Assembly: GCF_964275005.1 (NCBI RefSeq)
Contig: NC_092695.1
Span: 7,345,832 to 7,409,831 of the forward strand
Length of the DNA stretch: 64,000 nt
Source: Diadema setosum
Lineage: Eukaryota; Echinodermata; Echinoidea; Diadematoida; Diadematidae
Direction of reading: 5' to 3'
The notes below the pieces were generated by a model. It ran no database searches. It worked only from the letters and a program-made list of their open reading frames with translations, and had not been told where the DNA came from. A program made the position numbers and the translations under genes. Below are positions 1 to 14,400 of the stretch, piece after piece; position 1 is the stretch's first letter, and each line of letters begins with the position of its first letter.

Positions 1-220
1 GTATAAATAATTGATTATCCCAACATAGCTCATCAGTGGAGGGCAAAACTGTGAAGATTTTCCACACCGTCAAATATTTCACATTTACAGCATATTTTCA
101 TGATAGCAGGTGCCAAAAAAAATCTTCTTGAAGAAGTACAAAAGACTATTATTTAATTGGACATTAAAGAAGTTGTGGGCAACTCTGAACTGCTAAATCA
201 ATAGATTGTACATACAGATA

Positions 221-346
221 GCCTTTTGCAAAGGCAGCTCTCAATGGACTCGCACGCACACAGGTATCAGATCCGCACCCGCAGCTCGTCCACTCGCGGT
301 GACTGTGCACGTCCACGAATAATTGCAAGCTGCCTTTGCAAAAGGC
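221..346. repeat. Small MITE with TA flanks
   Basis: GCCTTTTGCAAAGGCAGCT at the left and AGCTGCCTTTGCAAAAGGC at the right form an inverted repeat of about 19 bp, 126 bp in all, flanked by TA on both sides. Its middle is CpG-richer than the surroundings. Confidence 0.7.
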
Positions 347-1547
347 TAATATACAGATTGTTTCAATGCTCTTTTGATTACACTTGAAATCACAGTCCTC
401 ACTGTGTCCTTACTGCCAGACAAAAATATGAAGTGCACCAGACTTTTCTCTTCATCTCCATATCTACAGGCACATACAATGTTGGATAGTAATTTCCACG
501 CTATCCAATAAGCTGACAGACCTGTGAGACAAATTACAAACTTAAAGGTACAATGACCTGGATTCAAGAGGGCACTGTTGCATAACTTTGACCATCAGAG
601 TCATCTATACACAGAGTTTGGCTAACTCGGTTTCAGTTGGTTGAAACGTGGTGTGCATTCTTTGGCTACATGCTTACCTAGCAGAGTATCATGTCACCAG
701 AATGCTGCCTATTGGAGCAGAGTTGGCCAGACTCGATGCATAGACGGCAATGACTTTGACGCTTATTATGATATATCCATATACAATGTTCTGAACATCC
801 AGATGACACTGATTTGTATTGTATGTTCGAAATACAATGTAATGTCAATCTCGGAGTGTCTCCTGATTTGGGTGTTGTTCCTGGCTGGTTCTCTTGTACA
901 GCAAATTTTGAGTGACTATTGAGCCTGTACACAAAGGAGAGTGAATCCAACATGCTCCCGCTATCTACTTTGAAAGTTACCTACATTTACAACTTTGATC
1001 TCCATCTTTGCAATGAAGATGGTGGCGATCCCAACACCATCCAACAGCACCTCTTTAATAAATCCTTGGCCCACACCCCTCTATTAGATATTGCACACAC
1101 TTTTTTCCACACTCCTTTGTTTATAGATTGTATACATTATTATGTTTTTCTTCCTTTCACATCGGTAACTTTCTAGACTTGCATGACAAGTGGTTTTTGT
1201 TTTTGCTTTGCTTTTGGTAATGCAGTTTCATGTGTTCTGTAAGCATTATATACCTTCAGCTTCATGAAGTCTTGTTAAGAGAATTATTTGACTCAGTAGT
1301 GATTACCCAGAGGTGTACATGGAATGTTTCTGATTCAAATTTCTCACGCAGAAGATATTTTCCTCATTATTCTTTTGGGGGTACCAAGAACTTTAACATG
1401 TTCTTCAACACAGTATGTTGATTCCTTGAAAAATATTGCGGGAATACCAAGTCATTTCTGGGTCACTTTTAGCAAGAAAGAACAATGACAAATGGAGGGA
1501 GCCATCCAAACACTACCATAGACCATTGATTCAGACTACAGTATTAA

Positions 1548-1795
1548 GAAATGTCATATTGTATATATATATATTTTTTTTTTGCGAATTGGGACTTCCC
1601 AGACAATTTCGCACGTGGTTAAATTTTTTATCATGGAGTACAGAACTGAACAGAGAAATATATGCGTGCACGTCACATTTCAGCACTGCAGTTGATATTT
1701 TTTTTGTGTTTTTGAATTCGCGAGTAGCACCCAACGCGTGAAATTCCCGAAAATAAAAACCTCGCAAAATATTTGCCATATACAGTAATTATATT
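1548..1795. repeat. Dispersed repeat (GCACCTGACTCG family), copy 2
   Basis: Decayed relative of 30740-30980 (ACTGAACAGAGAAATATATG, GAATTCGCGAGTAGCACCCA, AAATAAAAACCTCGC). An open frame across it on each strand is fortuitous. Confidence 0.65.
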
Positions 1796-2599
1796 GAATG
1801 ACACACTGACTGTCCAGAGGCTGTAACTCCAGTAGCATTATAAAAAAAAAAAAAAAAAAAAATTATTTTCTCTCATCCATAGCTTTGATATACTCTTTGA
1901 TTTTGATAAATTTTTGCTTCACAAAACAGAATTCACATGAGTATATATCTACCTGATATTACTATACTGGAACATTTCGTACATGATGCTGTTTTTCAGC
2001 ACCACCTTGCACACAAAATGCCCTGGTTTATATTGCAATAAATTTTCTCTTTGTAGTACACATCATTATTGAAATCTCTTGAATGTACATGTCTAAGATC
2101 TTGCACGAGTATGGCAATCAACGTCAACATCCCACTAAAAAACAGTAACAGCAAATGAAAGATATTGTTTAAATCCGAAATGTACAGTCTACATATATTG
2201 TCTACTGAAGTATCCACATAAATGCCAAACATTGCAAGTCACAATGCTCATTATCAAACAAATAAAACTGCAATGAAATGACAAATACATGCACAATTTG
2301 GACATTGCAGGCAATACATCTTACTTTAAAGGGAAATGGCCATAGGATTTCAGAGGGTGCTGTTGCATGGACCACGCTTTTAACTGCATCTCCCATATTC
2401 CGAACATTCAAATAAAACTGACCTTTCCAGTGAGGGTGTTGAAAATGGTCGAAACTATGTTAATCTCAGTTCGTCTCTCGATTCAGCCATTGCACTTGGC
2501 TGATCCCAATGACTACATACAGATCCTTTAAAGACAAAGTTTGCTTGTTAGCTGGCAACAGAAACTTATGTATGAATATGTGATCCACTTGACAATTAA

Positions 2600-2958
2600 A
2601 GGTCCTGTTTAACTTTGGGAGCAGTGATTTAAACAATTTTCAAGATATCACTTTTAATGCATTGTGTAGGTCAGTTTTATCACAAAACATCCTACCATAT
2701 AAAATTTTTGCAATAAAGCCTAAAGTAAAAGGAGAAATCGCTATTTTTCTCATTAAACTGTAACTGTAGACGGTTTAGTCTGGAAACGTTTTTATTATAA
2801 CTATTGTTCACATTTTGTATATTTAACAATACTTAACATTGATTATACTGGTTCAATTTTTTTACATTGGTTGTTTCTATCCCTAACTCACATTTTAGAA
2901 CTATTTTGAAGTACTAATCCTGGGTTTTTGTTTCATCTGCAAATGGTAAAATATACCT
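2600..2958. mobile_element. Probable TTAA MITE, AGGTCCTG family
   Basis: 359 bp between TTAA sites (2596-2599 and 2959-2962). Ends AGGTCCTGTTTAAC and ATGGTAAAATATACCT are weakly inverted. Only one copy is seen here, so support is moderate. Confidence 0.5.
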
Positions 2959-3554
2959 TTAACTATGTCAATCTTCATAATGAAGATGGTATTGATCATC
3001 ATGATGCCATCGAACAACGCCCTCTTGAGTCGTAAGTCAGTGCACCTTTTAATCTGACAGATCTTGTCATATCCTGATAAAGTTACCAGATGGATGCACC
3101 AATGGGGAAAACGATGCGGCTGACATATTCTTGAGAGGAGATTACTTAGCAGGGCTAGTTTCTTTTACACTTTGTCTGCATGATAAATGCACAACTCCCT
3201 GCATAGATAGGCAGTGAGTGTGAATGCTAGGAGAGCTACATTTTCTCTATCAAGTCATCAGGTTTAGAAGATTACTGTGCTGACCAACAGTGTCCTAAAC
3301 ACACTGCCTGCAGTGTTGATATGTTCATAATTTCATATCTTTAATAACGGTACTCTCTGTTGCAAGAATATTTTGTTCACTGGGACTTGTTAGACAAGTT
3401 TAAGAGTGGTTATATCTAGATCCACAGCAACAGAATAAAAATTAAGTACATTGCCTTTTTAAAAAGCAAAATGAGCAATTTTGCACTCACAGTGTTTGTG
3501 TCATGTTTGCAATGAGTAGCAGGTAGATCTTACTAGTACACATATTTTCTGTCA

Positions 3555-3592
<38 letters not shown>
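3555..3592. repeat. (CA)n microsatellite
   Basis: About 19 perfect CA units, downstream of the TBC gene. Confidence 0.97.
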
Positions 3593-3595
<3 letters not shown>

Positions 3596-3690
3596 CCAAG
3601 GGAAGGAAAGATATAATTACGGTACTGTCCAATAACTGAGGAAAGCCTGACTGGTACTAAGTCTGAATAGGGTGTATGCCTACTTCTTAA

Positions 3691-4246
3691 AGGACAAGTC
3701 CACCTTCATATACATGTGAATTGAGTGAAGGCAACAATATTAGTAGAACACATCAGTGAAAATTTGGGGAAAATTGGACAATCTGTTCAAAAGTTATGAT
3801 TTTTTAAAATATCTGCAAAGTCACTGCTGGATGAGAAGACTACTACAGTGTATGATATCACATGCGTACAACGATAAGGAAAATAAAAGAGAATTTCTCA
3901 AAACTTTACTTTTTGAGTAAAGTACGCACTGCTTCGACTTGTTACTGACGTATGTTAAGGGTAATATTATTCACCTTGCCTTCTGAAAGAGAGAAGTCGA
4001 GTGTTCTTTTGTTATGCGAGAAAAATGAAAATATGTTGAATTTTCTTTATTCTTTCTTTATATCGTTGTACACATGTGACATCACAAGCTATAGTAGTCT
4101 TCTCTTCCAGCCGTGACTGAGCAGAAACTTCAAAAATTCATAACTTTTGAACGGATTGTCAGATTTTCCTCAAACTCTCACTGATGTGTTCTACTAACAT
4201 TGCTGCATTAACTAAACCCACATGTCTATGAAGGTGAACTTGTCCA
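3691..4246. mobile_element. Foldback MITE, AGGACAAG family, copy 1
   Basis: Begins TTAA-AGGACAAGTCCACC and ends with the inverted GGTGAACTTGTCC. The whole element is an imperfect inverted repeat of about 556 bp; the right-hand TTAA has decayed. No coding capacity. Confidence 0.85.
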
Positions 4247-5103
4247 GAAGACCCCCAAAATGTGTTAATATTATCACTTGAGAACCATACAGTCAGTATT
4301 TAACATCACAACTCTGAACAGCATCAATGCCTTTCTAGCTCTCAGCTGGCACATATCGCGGTTCTGTTTTGTTTCACTACAATGTTCAATATTACACAGT
4401 ATCTCCACATCGCATCTCCCACAAACTACCATGAGTTATTAACAGGTGATGGGTATAAATTGTGACTGTACTTGATAACACAATATGAACGTCTTGCTTT
4501 GAAAGACCATTTGTGACAGGTATCACCTGAACAAACAAACACCCACACACACACACACAAACAAACACAAACATGCATGCACACACACACAAACTGATTA
4601 CTTGACTACAGCAAAACAGATATCAACACGACAGACATAGATGTATAAATTCAAGTTTTCTCAAATTTCACCTATACAGGCAGTTCACTATTGTTGGATG
4701 AATATCAGATGTGCGCGGATGTACAACTGTCTTCAAATACCGGTCAACAATATCATCTCACTTATATCCACTCAGATGACATTCTGAATGATGGAGTTAA
4801 TTTCTTGACTTCAATATGCACCCCAGCCATGAGTCCTGGGAATCAACTCTACTTCAAACAAGCACAGTAGACATCTCACTATAGGAGTGTGCGATTATTC
4901 TCTTGACAATGCTGCAAAGTAATCCATACTCCCTGACAAAAATGTGTGACAAGTACATTATCCAGATGGCACATACCATGAAAGACATTGACAAGAGTTT
5001 CTCAGCACGCATCACGAAGAACTCCCTGCATCTTTACAGGATAAGAGGAAAAAACACACATCAAGGCAAGAAGTGGGTGGTGATGAGATTAGCAACTGAA
5101 GAC

Positions 5104-5267
5104 ACTTCCATGCAGTACTGTGAGGACATCGGTAAATCGAAGGCTCCATGCTCCTGGTGCTGAGGTTGTCATATGTTATTGTGAGAACCATGCAGCACTG
5201 TAGGGGTACTGGTAAAAGCAACACGAGGCAGACCCAAAGTTCCTGGTGCTGAGGATGTCACATGAGT
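5104..5267 (+). repeat. Imperfect tandem duplication downstream of the TBC stop
   Basis: Two ~75-bp units share CATGCAGYACTGTRGG, TCCTGGTGCTGAGG and TGTCAYATG. They lie just past the TBC stop codon and are probably part of its 3' UTR. Confidence 0.5.
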
Positions 5268-5377
5268 TGTATTATATGCTGTGTGGCAGGCAATTCACTG
5301 CACCGCAAGTCATGCAAGGGACGATCCAACTTTATAAAGGCACACAGGCTTGACGGGGCTCCCTCGCTGGGCGACTG

Positions 5378-5489
5378 TCACTGCACCAGAGCGAATGAGC
5401 TTTCTGCGGTGACGGATTTTCTGCAGTAACCAAGCAAGAGTCCTTCTGCCTCACTCAGAATCTGAATCAAGTCAAGCTTCTGTGCCAAC
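5378..5489 (-). CDS. TBC gene coding exon 12 (residues 501-537, stop)
   Basis: A 112-nt terminal coding segment after a GATTAG acceptor. It encodes GLAQKLDLIQILSEAEGLLL then GYCRKSV and ends in TGA. It closes the TBC C-terminal helix bundle. It lacks an internal Met, so simple ORF calling misses it; phase continuity with exon 11 and the family pattern (helix then hydrophobic L-rich segment) support it. Confidence 0.9.
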
Positions 5490-8400
5490 CTAATCATTCA
5501 CAACAGCAAAGAAAAAAAAAAAAAGGGGGACATATTATCTGATGACTGGTACAATAGCAGTTTAAGAAGTATGATAAATTGAGTGCTTTGCACTGAAGAT
5601 TTCATTACAATGATTATCAAGTTTATAACAGCAGGAACATACAAGCAAACTGAACGAAAAATCATCTGATTGTAACAAACCAAAAGTTTAAAAATCACAC
5701 CTAGTACCACATCACAAACATGCAAAAGGAATCACAACATTGTACCTTTTGAATAAAGCATGGTTTATCTGTCAATCATTCATCTTCAGAGGTCTATACA
5801 TATCTGTTTTTACTTCTTTATCACAGTTGAATATTTCTCTAGTGTGTGAAAAGTTTATTCAAATACCGCTTTGACTTTCATCTGTATGCATGGGATATCA
5901 AGTGTGTATGTGTCCAAGAATAGTTTGGAGAAGAATACTAGGTTGTGATTGAATGATCATAGTCATATTAATGACACAGTCAAACCTTTGTAAAGCGGCC
6001 ATCCATGGGAGACAAAAAAGTGGCCATTATAGACAGGTAGCTGCTATATACAGGTTCTTTAACATGCTTTTTCTTTTGGAGGGAATTAATTTTAGTAGTC
6101 GTACACGGCAGGTGGCCGCTATGGACAGGTGGTCGCTAAGACAGGTTTGACAGTATATGCATTAGTCTTTATCACCAAGAGAAAAAAAAAAAAGCTGTTA
6201 GCTCTACTGCTAAGCTCTACCTCACAAGATCTTGTGTGTCTGTGCTATTTTGGCAAAATCTTTGATTGGAAAAAAAACAAACAAACACAAGGGTTTCTTT
6301 AATCCTGTGTTTATCATTGCTGTTTAATATTCCTCCTCTTATTGCAGACTAAATAAATTCCTCTCTTACCCGTTCACTAACTGGAATATACTCGCAGCGT
6401 CATCACACTCTCGTATTTCATCTCTGTACTTCTGTAGAATAGCAACGCAAACGAAGAGCTCAAAGGTGTATTCTGTTGATATCGTGCCCGGAGCTGACCT
6501 CGTCACTCCATCTGTGTGGATTAGATGGACAGGGAGAAAATGACACAATGTTAGTACATACCTCCTTAAAAGTTGTACATCTCTTTTTTCCCTGGCCCTC
6601 CTATTTCAGGAAAACTGACTCCAATTCATCCTACTTTCACTCTCTTCCAGCCTCCCTTCCTTCTCTCTTTCATCTCTCCATCCCTCCATCCACCCTTCTC
6701 CTCCTACTCCTCCCCTTTTTGGGGAAAAACTGACTTAAAGGTACTAGCCCACATTTGCAAACCCACGAAAATCAAAACTGCATAAAACAGGTCCAATATG
6801 ACTTCCAAGTACAAGTTATAACAGTAACATACCTCACCTGTTGCTCTTTGTCTATACCAATCGATAAAAGAGAGAAAATCATCGTTTTAAAATCAATTTT
6901 CAAACCGGGTCAACCCAACCCAAAATCGAATTACGAGCGCGGGCTAGCTACGCACATTAACTTACACATGTATCGCATGCATGTAGTACGTACGTGGACC
7001 GGAGCTAGCGAGCGTTTTTATACGCATGCATACGGTGCATTTTCACTTATTTTTATGAAAGTAATGGACTAATTGGAACGAAATTTTGCACAGGTGTTAC
7101 TACAATCATACCTAAACTCCATGCTAACTATGAGACCAATTGCTGCAGGTTTACAAATGTGGGCTAATACCTTTAAAACTCATTCTTACCCATTTCTTTA
7201 ATTTCTCATTTTGGTAAGAACCTAGCACCTCCTCCGATTCTCCTTTTTTTTCACCCTCTTCCAACCTTCCTCCCTTCCTTCTCTCTGTCGTTTCATCTCT
7301 TCATCCCTCTATCCTCCTCCTGTCCTTTTGGAAAACTGGCTCCAAGTCTGATTGACAAATTGCCCTTCATCGACGTAAATAAGCACTGATTATTCAGTAT
7401 TTTAGTAGTAGTCATAATGAAAAATCATGAGCATACTTACCCAGGTTGGATTTGCTTTATTCTATTTTTTCTATCATGACACTAGTAAAACACTTAATAA
7501 TTGGTGCTACATGTATCTACGTTGAGGAAGGGCAATTTGTCAATCAGTTACAATAAAAACAATTCCACGCAAAAATTCAGCAATTTGACTCCAATTCCTC
7601 CTCACCTGTTTTCTGGAATTCCCTGGCCCTCTCCTTGTCGCGCTCCCTCTCAGCGTCCAGCGACGAAAGCTCAAGGTGGTCACTGCTGATGATCTCAAAG
7701 ATTTGCAGGCACTGGTCAAACTCAAACTCTCGCTTGAAGCACAGGAGTAGCCACCTGACCGATTTAACCCAGGAAAAATGATGCATGATACCATAAATGC
7801 TGTCTTCATCTACAGGATACAATGCTCATCGACATCAAACATTTCACCCTCGGGCATTAAACATTCCAGCGATTGAGAATGACAAGGGCATAATATCATA
7901 GAGGTTGGGATCAAAGTTAGCACTCTTGCCACTCTCAATGCAAAGATTCTTCTCTTTTTTTTTTTCTTTTTAAATAGCACCTTACCTATCTAAACAAATA
8001 ATATGGAATAGACCATCAAAAGAACACTGCAGCACTTACATGATGTGGTCCCAAGTTATGATTCTACCAACTACGATTTCATATCACATGATTGCCAGCT
8101 TTTCAAGTCTACGAAACATGCAGCACTTTAATGATAACTCTACTGTGCCCTCCTAGTACCTAGAAGCACTTACATGGATATGTCACAAATGTACACACAA
8201 GTAGTTATGTACATGTTTAATGTATCAAGGCTGTATGCATGGTTGTTTTAATGTGTATGTACACAGGGTGACCAGATTAATGGAGAGCATTCTATATGAT
8301 ATAGATATAGTACATACAGGTTGACCAGATCAGTGGAGAATTTTCTAGGTGGTATACAATGTAACTACAGTACATGCATGTGACAGGAAATACATTATAG

Positions 8401-11400
8401 CTCACTCAATCTAGAATGATTTAACCCATTCCAGAATATTCTGGGAAGTGCTTACATATTTTGACTGAGTGAGGCACTGTCCCTGTAGCCCAATGTGATT
8501 GGTAGTTAATTTTGGCAAATGATGTTATGCACATAGTTAGGCAGTGAGTCATCCAGGATTCCTGGAATTTGGACTTGCTAGTATGTTCAGGTATGTGGCC
8601 CCAGGTTGGAAAAAATTACAGAATGTACTAGAAAGGGGTGAATGGATAGTATATAAGCAGGAGAAATTCTGAGGTAGGCAGAGTACCCAACACCTCTGCT
8701 CTGAGAGTTACGTCACTTCTGGCTCTGAAGCGATTGTTATAGTCAGTCCTGTGTTACCTGCTGACCTGCTATACAAACTGTGTTTGTGGAGATAAGGCCT
8801 GGGAGACATTTTGCCTGCAGAGAATTAATTTGCCTACATTGGAGATAGACTCCATATTTTAGTGTCAACGGACATTGTTACGGCAAAGCTGTGACGGGCT
8901 GGATTCCTCGCTGGACATTATAAAGTGAATCATCATTCAATGCACCAACTGGACGTGGTCGTCATAACGTTTGGAATCTACACATTTCGCTGTGAACATT
9001 ATACCGTGGACATATATCGCAGATTTTACCCCGGATTTATACTGTGGATTAATGCAACCTGTGCCTCTGGAGTTACGTCGGAGGAATCATTCATCGGCAC
9101 ATCAAGGATTATTCATTAGTGCATCGAACATCGCATTTGGACCTTTTCAATTAAAGGATTACCTGATTTCAGATACGTGTAAGTGATTCCACTACTGATT
9201 TATGATTGTTTTATTGATCATTATTGTACTGATGTGAAAACCGATTACGAGTCTGTACCCACAATATCACTGTTAATAAACCGCCTGAACATTAGTTGAT
9301 TGTTTCTTTTGTGCGATCATTCTCAGAGTGATTTTGGTCGTAACAGATATATCTCACATCATGAATTGAATACTCCTGGGCTACTGTGTGATGTCTTTTA
9401 CAAGCTTTTGATACTATTTTTTTTTTCTAACCTTGACATAACAGACTTTTGCTGATCCAGAATGAGTGTGTTATGATGAGAAGCCAATGCTATCAAGTAT
9501 GTGGGAATAAGGTTTAAAGGGAATGGAACCCAAACACACATGTGGACTGAGTGAATGCAGTACTATCAGAAGAACATATCAGTGGAGTTTGAAGAAAATT
9601 GGACAATCCATTCAAAGCTTTCAATTCTAAAAATTTTGGTGCTGCCATTGCTGGATGAGAAGACTACAACAGTTTGTGATGTCAGTGCAGGACAACGAAA
9701 TGAAGAAATAAAGAGAATTTCATTTATTTTCTCTTTTCTAGTATAAGGCAAAAAAAAAACCAATTGTTTGTTTGCCCTATAATTGTCAAAACCCAAGAGG
9801 GTCGGTAGGTCGTTTTTTTGTTTTTTTGTTTTTTTTTAAATACCCTTTTTATTCATGTAATTTTGTAACTTTGGCAGGGCATCTCGTAATACACTCATCA
9901 TTCTGGCAATACTTCGAGTTCTAGTTCAACTTTGTACAGGATGTGGCACAAGTTTAATGCACTCAAAACTCCAAGGGATTCATTCAAATTTACGTCTTGC
10001 CAGGGCCTGGTAGGCGAGGCAGAAACACTCACTAACAAACACTTATAACGTTCATCTTTGTTAAATTTTGCAAACAGCTCCAAAAAAGTACCTTCCAGTG
10101 AGATGATGGCAACTGAACTCCGAACAGTTTTGGTGCCATGACAGCTGGTAACGGGATGCTGCAAAAGTAGCCATCTTGGCAGTCGCGCTGCGCTGCGCCC
10201 AGCCGCCGGTACGCGATACAGTAGCTAGCTAGCTAACTAGCGCATTACTGTGACCAGCTAGCTAGCTAGCTAGCTAGTGCATTATTGCGACCAGCCCCAT
10301 ACACATGGCGTAATGGGGCTGCGGACTGTAGCATTCAGGATCATGACGACGTAGTATCGTGGACAAATATCAACTTAAAATCGAAAAATTTCTTCAATTT
10401 GAAGACTTACCAGTGAAGTTGAAGTATTGACAACAGGGTTCGTGCAACGTTTGGTTCTGTCAATAGTCCCTTTCTGTTCGAATTGATGACTTCATATGAC
10501 TCGGTCGAGAGGAATCTGGGAGAGCTACACTGAATTGACAGCCAGCGCATGCGCACACAGACATCTTATCCAGTCAATGGATTGAAATTTGTGCGCATGT
10601 GATGTGTGCGCATGCGCTGGCCGTCAATTCAGTGTAGCTCTCCCAGGTTCCTCTCGACCGAGTCACATTAAGTCATCAATACGAACAGAAAGGGACTATT
10701 GACAGAACCAAACGTTGCACGAACCCTGTTGTCAATACTTCAACTTCACTGGCAAGTCTTCAAATTGAAGAAATTTTTTTGATTTTAAGTTGATATTTGT
10801 CCACGATACTACGTAGTCATGATCCTGAATGCTACAGTCCACAGCCCCATTACACTATGCGTATGGGGCTGGTCGCAGTAAGCTAGCGCACTACCTATGC
10901 ACCTGAGCCCAAAAGGTAGCTAGCATGCAATGTAGCCTGCGGCCCCACGCGACCCGAACACGATTACGACGGGTCGATGAGATGAATCAGTTTTAGATTT
11001 TTTTTTTCATTCTTTCTTTAGCTTAAAATGGATAATTTTGGGTTTAAAACCGTTCACAAATTTGCAGAAGATGAAATTTGTGGAAAAAAATAAACTTGAA
11101 AGAGCAAAAAAAAAAATAAACTTGAAAGAGCAAAAAAAATAAATAAATAAAAAACCCGACCCGAAATTTCTGTGATTTTCGGTCGGTCGCGAAGGGCAAA
11201 CAAAATATTTTTTTTTTTTTTTTTTGCCTAATGAAAGAACACTTGACTTACCTCTTTCAGCAAGTAGGGGAAATAATTTGACCCTTAACATATGTCAGTA
11301 ACACATCACGGTGTACTTCTCATACAAATCAAATTTTGTGGAATTCTCTAGTCTTCTCATCCAGCAATGGCAGCATTGAAACTTTAAAAATTCATTTTCC

Positions 11401-14400
11401 TCAAACTTTACTAATGTCTTCTACTAATACTACTACATTCAATCCAGCAACATATACCGATACATTTGGGTTTCATTTCCCTTCAAGAATAAGGGGTGGC
11501 TGTTACCTGTGACAAAACATGAGGTCTCCCATGTCACACATGGTCAGGTGAGTTAATAATGGCTGGTCCACTTCTTCTAGCAGCTTCTTCAGGGATTCTG
11601 GGGAGAAAAGATACATGTAGATCACACAATGACAGGAACTGTGTAACTCTCATTCATGATGGAAGCACTACAACAATGATATACGCAGGGCTATATCAAC
11701 CTCTGCACATTAATAAACAAATCAATGCCTTGCAAAAGAAGCATTTTGCAGACAAAAATTTAATTTTGACATTTCTGCATTTTTATATACCTGTATTTTG
11801 AAACGGGAAACCTGCACCCGGTACTAAGCATACTTACTACTCACATGCCAGTATCAGAAAAGACCAACAACGATTTCAAAATATGTTTTTTTTTTTTTTT
11901 TTTTTTTTTTGGGGGGGGGGATTTTGATTTTGGAGGAAAACAAAATCCTACAAACATATCAGTTAGCTGCTGTTCTGTGTATATATATGAAGAAAAAAAC
12001 TACACTAGTTGATCACTTTTACAGTTGGGAGGACTTCAGTTTAGAATATGTACCATGTTTAGGTACATGCAGGTGAGACTACAGCACACTCGCAGAAAGT
12101 ACCTTTGGATAAGATTTTATGAGTGAGCCTGAATTATGGCAAAATTGAAGTTCAAATTCACACCAATGCAGCTTAAAAGTTTGAGATTACCTCCCTTTTG
12201 CTTATAAGATGGAATGAGATATCGCTGTAACTTATGTCAAGTGTCAAACATACAGCTGAAAATAAAATCCATTGCTCTAAAAGTTTACAAGCAGCAGGCA
12301 CAAATGACCAACCTAATTTCTTGATCATCCCCGTTTCTAAGAAGTCATCCACGACCTTCTCCAGGTAGAGCGTGAAGCACCAGTACGCCTCTGTCTCGTT
12401 GTCCATGACAACCAGGAATCTGCTTAGGACGTCGTTCATGCCTTGGGCATAGGTCACAGCTACCGAAAGAGGAATATTATGCATCATATACAGCCCGACT
12501 TTGTTCAGTACTGTAAAAGCTGTTCGTAAGGGTTTCATTTTTTGCAAATTTTGCGAATCACTGTTGGGCCATAAATTTAACATCATGTAAAAAATATTGC
12601 GGCCTGATGCAGTTGTGGAGTAAACGGACAGGCACTATTGCACTTTAATATGGTAGCCTCAGTGTAAAATCATGAAAGCTACAGCTTGCAAAAATGTCTG
12701 TGACCTCCTCATTTCCCAAAATATCTGTATGTGAAAAATAACAGCTTTTACAGTATTTACAGTAAGCCACAGTTCAGTCATGGAATATTGAGCACAGACT
12801 CTCTTTATTTAACAACTGTCTTAAAGGACAAGTTCACCTTCATTAACATAAGGATTGAGATAATGTAGCAATATTAGTAGAACACATCATTGAAAGTTTG
12901 CGGAAAATCGGACAATCTGTTCAAAAGTTATGAATTTTTGAAGTTTTTGTGCAGTCACCGCTGGATGAGAAGACTACTGCAGTGTATGATGTCACATGCG
13001 TACAACAATATAAGGAAAATATAAAGAGAATTTCACAAAATTTCATCTTTTGAAAAAAGTACACATTCCCTTGACTCGTTACTGACATATGTTATGGGTA
13101 ATATTATTCCCATTGTCTTTAGAAAGAGGCAAGTCAAGTGCTCTTTTATCATGCGAAAAAAAGTGAAAATATGTTGAATTTTCTTTACATTTTCTTTATA
13201 CTGTTGTACTCATATGACATCACGAGCCTTAGTAGTCTCCTCATCCAGCGGTTCCAACACAAAAATTTTAAAAATTCATAACTTTTGCATCAACTGTCCC
13301 ATTTTCCTCAAACTTTCACTGATATGTTCTACTAATATTCCTGCATTCTCTCAATCCTTAGGTTTATGAAGGTGAACTTGTCCTTTAAATGACAACATGA
13401 TTCAAGAAGCAATTTTTGAAATACCACCTGTTATTGCTGAACTGAAGCCCACTCACAATACATCGCCCTACATACCCATATTTGAGTCAGCTGCTTAGGA
13501 TTCTGCTTTTTGCAAAGCTACTGTTCCATCAAAGCCCCTATTGTATGTAGATTGACATCTACTGCATGAACAACTATCCAGAGCAAATTGAATACATGAT
13601 AATGTGTCCATGAAATTATAATAAAACTATACAAAGGAAACCGGAATATGTCAGTGACAAATCAAATGAGGAATTGAAGAAGTTATGATTCAAATATAGA
13701 GAAATGTAAGTTTGAAATGCATACTACATATATTCAACCACAGCTCAGCATCTACTGGTAAGTATTTAACAAAGCAAATTGATTGGATAGATAGCAACAA
13801 GAAACTCTTTTAAAGGGATCGTACAGTTTTGGTTGAGACCTAATTTCAGGTTTCTAACATTTATGGGTGAGATAATGAGAAACCTCTTATAAGATATGAA
13901 AGAGCATGTAATTCCACGAGGAATTCAGCATTTATTTGATGAAAATTGGTTTTGAAATGGCTGAGATATCCAAAAAAGAGCGATTCTAATAAGTGTGGGA
14001 CCCACACTTTATTACGATCACTTTGTTTTACTTTGTTTTTGGATGTTTCAGTCATTCAAAACTCGATTTTCATGAAATAAACTTTGAATTCCTCTTAAAA
14101 TGGTATGCTCTGTACTACTTCATAAGTGTTTTCTTGGTATCTCGCAAAAAGTTAAAAGCCCAATTCTCATCTCCACCAATACTGTACCATCCCTTTAAAG
14201 GATTGGTAAATGAGCAGCATCATCACAATGGTCATTACAGAACGGGAAGTCCATGACAGAAATGTGATGAAACAAATATGTGTTTTGCTTTCAATGTTTC
14301 CAATGTCACAGGATGAAAAAACAAACAAACAAAAAACTGCCAATGTACTCACTAGGATGGAAGACAGCAAAAGTCACCAGAATATTCCTGAGTTTTTCAA

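Larger units (their letters stand above)
1..5377. other. Region downstream of the TBC stop codon
   Basis: Holds the TBC 3' UTR (end not defined) and repeats listed separately (221-346, 1548-1795, 2600-2958, 3555-3592, 3691-4246, 5104-5267). Two diverged copies of one sequence appear near 543-1060 and 2325-3020 (shared GAGGGYRCTGTTGCAT and AATGAAGATGGT). No credible coding exon was found on either strand. Confidence 0.6.
9518..11482. mobile_element. TTAA-type MITE split by a nested insertion
   Basis: The left end TTAA-AGGGAATGGAACCC and right end GGGTTTCATTTCCCT-TCAA are inverted. The interior resembles the AGGACAAG foldback family (conserved phrases on both sides such as GCTGGATGAGAAGACTAC and ATGTCTTCTACTAATA). 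Between 9747 and 11228 a different element has inserted; removing it leaves about 480 bp, a normal MITE size. Confidence 0.75.

Noticed and set aside
9898..10164. 88-residue minus-strand frame next to the palindrome
   Set aside because: Could be a remnant transposon protein, but I cannot match it to a family and it has no exon context.
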